DNA of 64,000 bases from Durusdinium trenchii (taxonomy: Eukaryota; Sar; Dinophyceae; Suessiales; Symbiodiniaceae): positions 984,576 through 1,048,575 of the forward strand of contig CAXAMN010003891.1 in NCBI GenBank assembly GCA_963970005.1. The letters run 5' to 3'. Numbering within the stretch: position 1 is the stretch's first letter; each line of letters begins with the position of its first letter. A program made the position numbers and the translations under genes. Shown piece by piece: positions 62,986 through 64,000 of this stretch. Below the pieces are notes generated by a model. The model saw only the letters and a list, made by a program, of their open reading frames with translations. It was not told where the DNA came from and made no database searches.

Positions 62986-63923
62986 GGAAGAAGGTTGCTA
63001 AAAGCCTGACTAAGGAGGACAGAAAGAAGGCTCGCAGTGGCGCTAGCTTGCATGAGATTGGCCTGAAGGAATCCACGCTTCGTCGATACAGAGAAGCCGT
63101 TCACAAAGCCCTTGAAGAGTGGGAATTCGAAGCTGCCGGTTATACTGACCTTCCCAGCTTTGACCTTGAGCTAGGAGACTATTTAGAGTATCTCTATGAA
63201 AGTGGTGAGGCAGTTTCGTTGGCAGGAGATCTCATTTGTGGCTTGCAGACCTTCCTTCCCTTCCTCCGTAAGCATTTGTCTTACAGCTGGCACCTGTTTG
63301 GGCTCTGGAGAAAGAATGAGAGGTCTTGGCAAGCCACGCCTATGGGACCGGAGCTGCTCTGGGCGATGATAAGCAGAGCCATAGACCTTGAGGCCATAGC
63401 TATGGCATTCTTGCTAGCAAGCGGCTACTATGGGCTCCTGCGCACTGGCGAATTGCTACATATGAGGCATGAGGACATTACCCACTCTGAGCATGAGCTG
63501 TTGATTCATCTTCCAGACACCAAGACTGCCCCCAGAGGAGGACCTGGAGAGACAGTCGTGATTAGAGATCGCAGGGTATGTCTTCTGTATCAGAGCTTAA
63601 AGACGCTCACAGGTCGTCGTGGGATCATTTGGGCACAGTCCCCCCAAGCTTTTCGTGAGCAATTCTCCCAGCTGCTAGCCTTCTTTAAACTTGAAAGTCA
63701 TGGCTATAGACCATACAGCCTCCGTCGTGGAGGCGCTACAGCCTTGTACAGAGCCCAGACCCCGATGGATTTGATCCTCATTCGTGGAAGATGGAAGAAT
63801 TCCTCTTCCGCACGCCTTTACATAGCGGACGGAATGGCAGAATTGGCGCGCCTAAAGTACTCGTCAAAGACGCGTGCGCTTCTTAAATTTTGTCATAAAC
63901 GGCTTGGATTTCAGTCGTCCTGA
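62982..63923 (+). CDS. Tyrosine recombinase of the retroelement
   Basis: 313 residues. ATG at 62982 overlaps the pol stop (ATGA), suggesting coupled termination and restart. An N-terminal helical DNA-binding part (ESTLRRYREAVHKALEEWEF) is followed by the catalytic domain: Arg154 in GLLRTGELL, Lys181 in PDTKTAPR, box II YRPYSLRRGGATALY (Arg248; the usual His is Tyr245), Trp271 in RGRWKNSS and nucleophile Tyr280 in ARLYIADG. In DIRS-like elements this enzyme inserts the circular cDNA. Length and order fit the family. The Tyr in place of the box II His is the one unusual residue. Confidence 0.8.
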   Translation: MRKKVAKSLTKEDRKKARSGASLHEIGLKESTLRRYREAVHKALEEWEFEAAGYTDLPSFDLELGDYLEYLYESGEAVSLAGDLICGLQTFLPFLRKHLSYSWHLFGLWRKNERSWQATPMGPELLWAMISRAIDLEAIAMAFLLASGYYGLLRTGELLHMRHEDITHSEHELLIHLPDTKTAPRGGPGETVVIRDRRVCLLYQSLKTLTGRRGIIWAQSPQAFREQFSQLLAFFKLESHGYRPYSLRRGGATALYRAQTPMDLILIRGRWKNSSSARLYIADGMAELARLKYSSKTRALLKFCHKRLGFQSS

Positions 63924-64000
63924 GCGGACAAGCTGGTGAGCACCAGGGGAGCGTGGAGAATCCACTTTTGTTTCAGCCTTGCACCTCCAAAAATGCATCG

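Larger units (their letters stand above)
56760..64000 (+). mobile_element. DIRS-like (tyrosine-recombinase) retroelement with a cytosine-5 methyltransferase, right end outside window
   Basis: Order of parts: zinc-ribbon Gag N-terminus (56852), Lys-rich Gag (57276-59159), pol N-terminal part (59174), reverse transcriptase (60.2-61.0 kb), start of RNase H (61.3 kb), cytosine-5 DNA methyltransferase (61.42-62.4 kb), rest of RNase H (62.64-62.98 kb), tyrosine recombinase (62982-63923). RT plus tyrosine recombinase without a DDE integrase or protease places it with DIRS/Ngaro-type elements, which insert by recombination of a circular intermediate. Three +1 frame changes interrupt the coding. Terminal repeats cannot be judged: the left end is undefined and the right end is cut off. 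DNMT-bearing retrotransposons have been reported in dinoflagellates. Confidence 0.85.

Noticed and set aside
1-64000. tRNA, rRNA, snRNA or CRISPR features
   Set aside because: Looked for cloverleaf boxes, conserved rRNA words and regular spacer arrays by eye; none was convincing.

Overview
This window looks like nuclear DNA of a dinoflagellate, most likely of the Symbiodiniaceae type. The reasons are: very small exons scattered over tens of kilobases of non-coding DNA; many exon ends that fit GC (as well as GT) 5' splice donors and AG|G acceptors; RCC1-like tandem repeats and ubiquitin-like/ankyrin proteins of a style I associate with these algae; and a tyrosine-recombinase retrotransposon carrying a cytosine-5 DNA methyltransferase. 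No bacterial features (operons, Shine-Dalgarno sites, tRNA or rRNA genes, CRISPR) are visible. Exon calls rest on reading frame, residue pattern and splice-like borders only; no transcript or database evidence was available.

0-17 kb (+ strand): isolated short exon candidates, among them two that join exactly across an intron into a WD40 repeat (12022-12071 and 12342-12413). Between them lie inverted-repeat elements ending in CCCTAGGG and some tandem repeats. 17.7-22.4 kb (+): exons resembling a nucleotide-sugar transporter (start at 17685, membrane segments at 21922 and 22251). 24.2-48.1 kb (+): a ubiquitin-like/ankyrin-repeat gene, with its start exon at 24164, the end of the ubiquitin-like part at 26619, and six ankyrin exons between 41.7 and 48.1 kb. 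48.4-49.2 kb (+): two exons that look like the C-terminal half of the transporter. If these belong with the 17.7-22.4 kb exons, the ankyrin gene lies inside a transporter intron.

27.7-40.9 kb (- strand): one large, many-exon gene or decayed repeat gene lies between the ubiquitin-like and ankyrin exons. It encodes acidic and Lys/Glu-rich segments, a SAM-dependent methyltransferase-like domain (DFFSGAGN, GGPPCGPW, EQP motifs) and a conserved C-terminal part that resembles, from memory, a highly multiplied dinoflagellate protein family. Its reading frame is broken in several places, often at homopolymers.

43.8-45.3 kb is an AT-rich degenerate repeat island, followed by a 100-N assembly gap flanked by a perfect inverted repeat. 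54.1-55.3 kb (+) is a long exon with eight RCC1-like repeats.

56.8 kb to the window end (+): a DIRS-like retroelement with a zinc-ribbon Gag, a Lys-rich Gag, reverse transcriptase, RNase H split by an inserted cytosine-5 methyltransferase, and a tyrosine recombinase whose start codon overlaps the upstream stop. It needs three +1 frame changes. The right end is outside the window.
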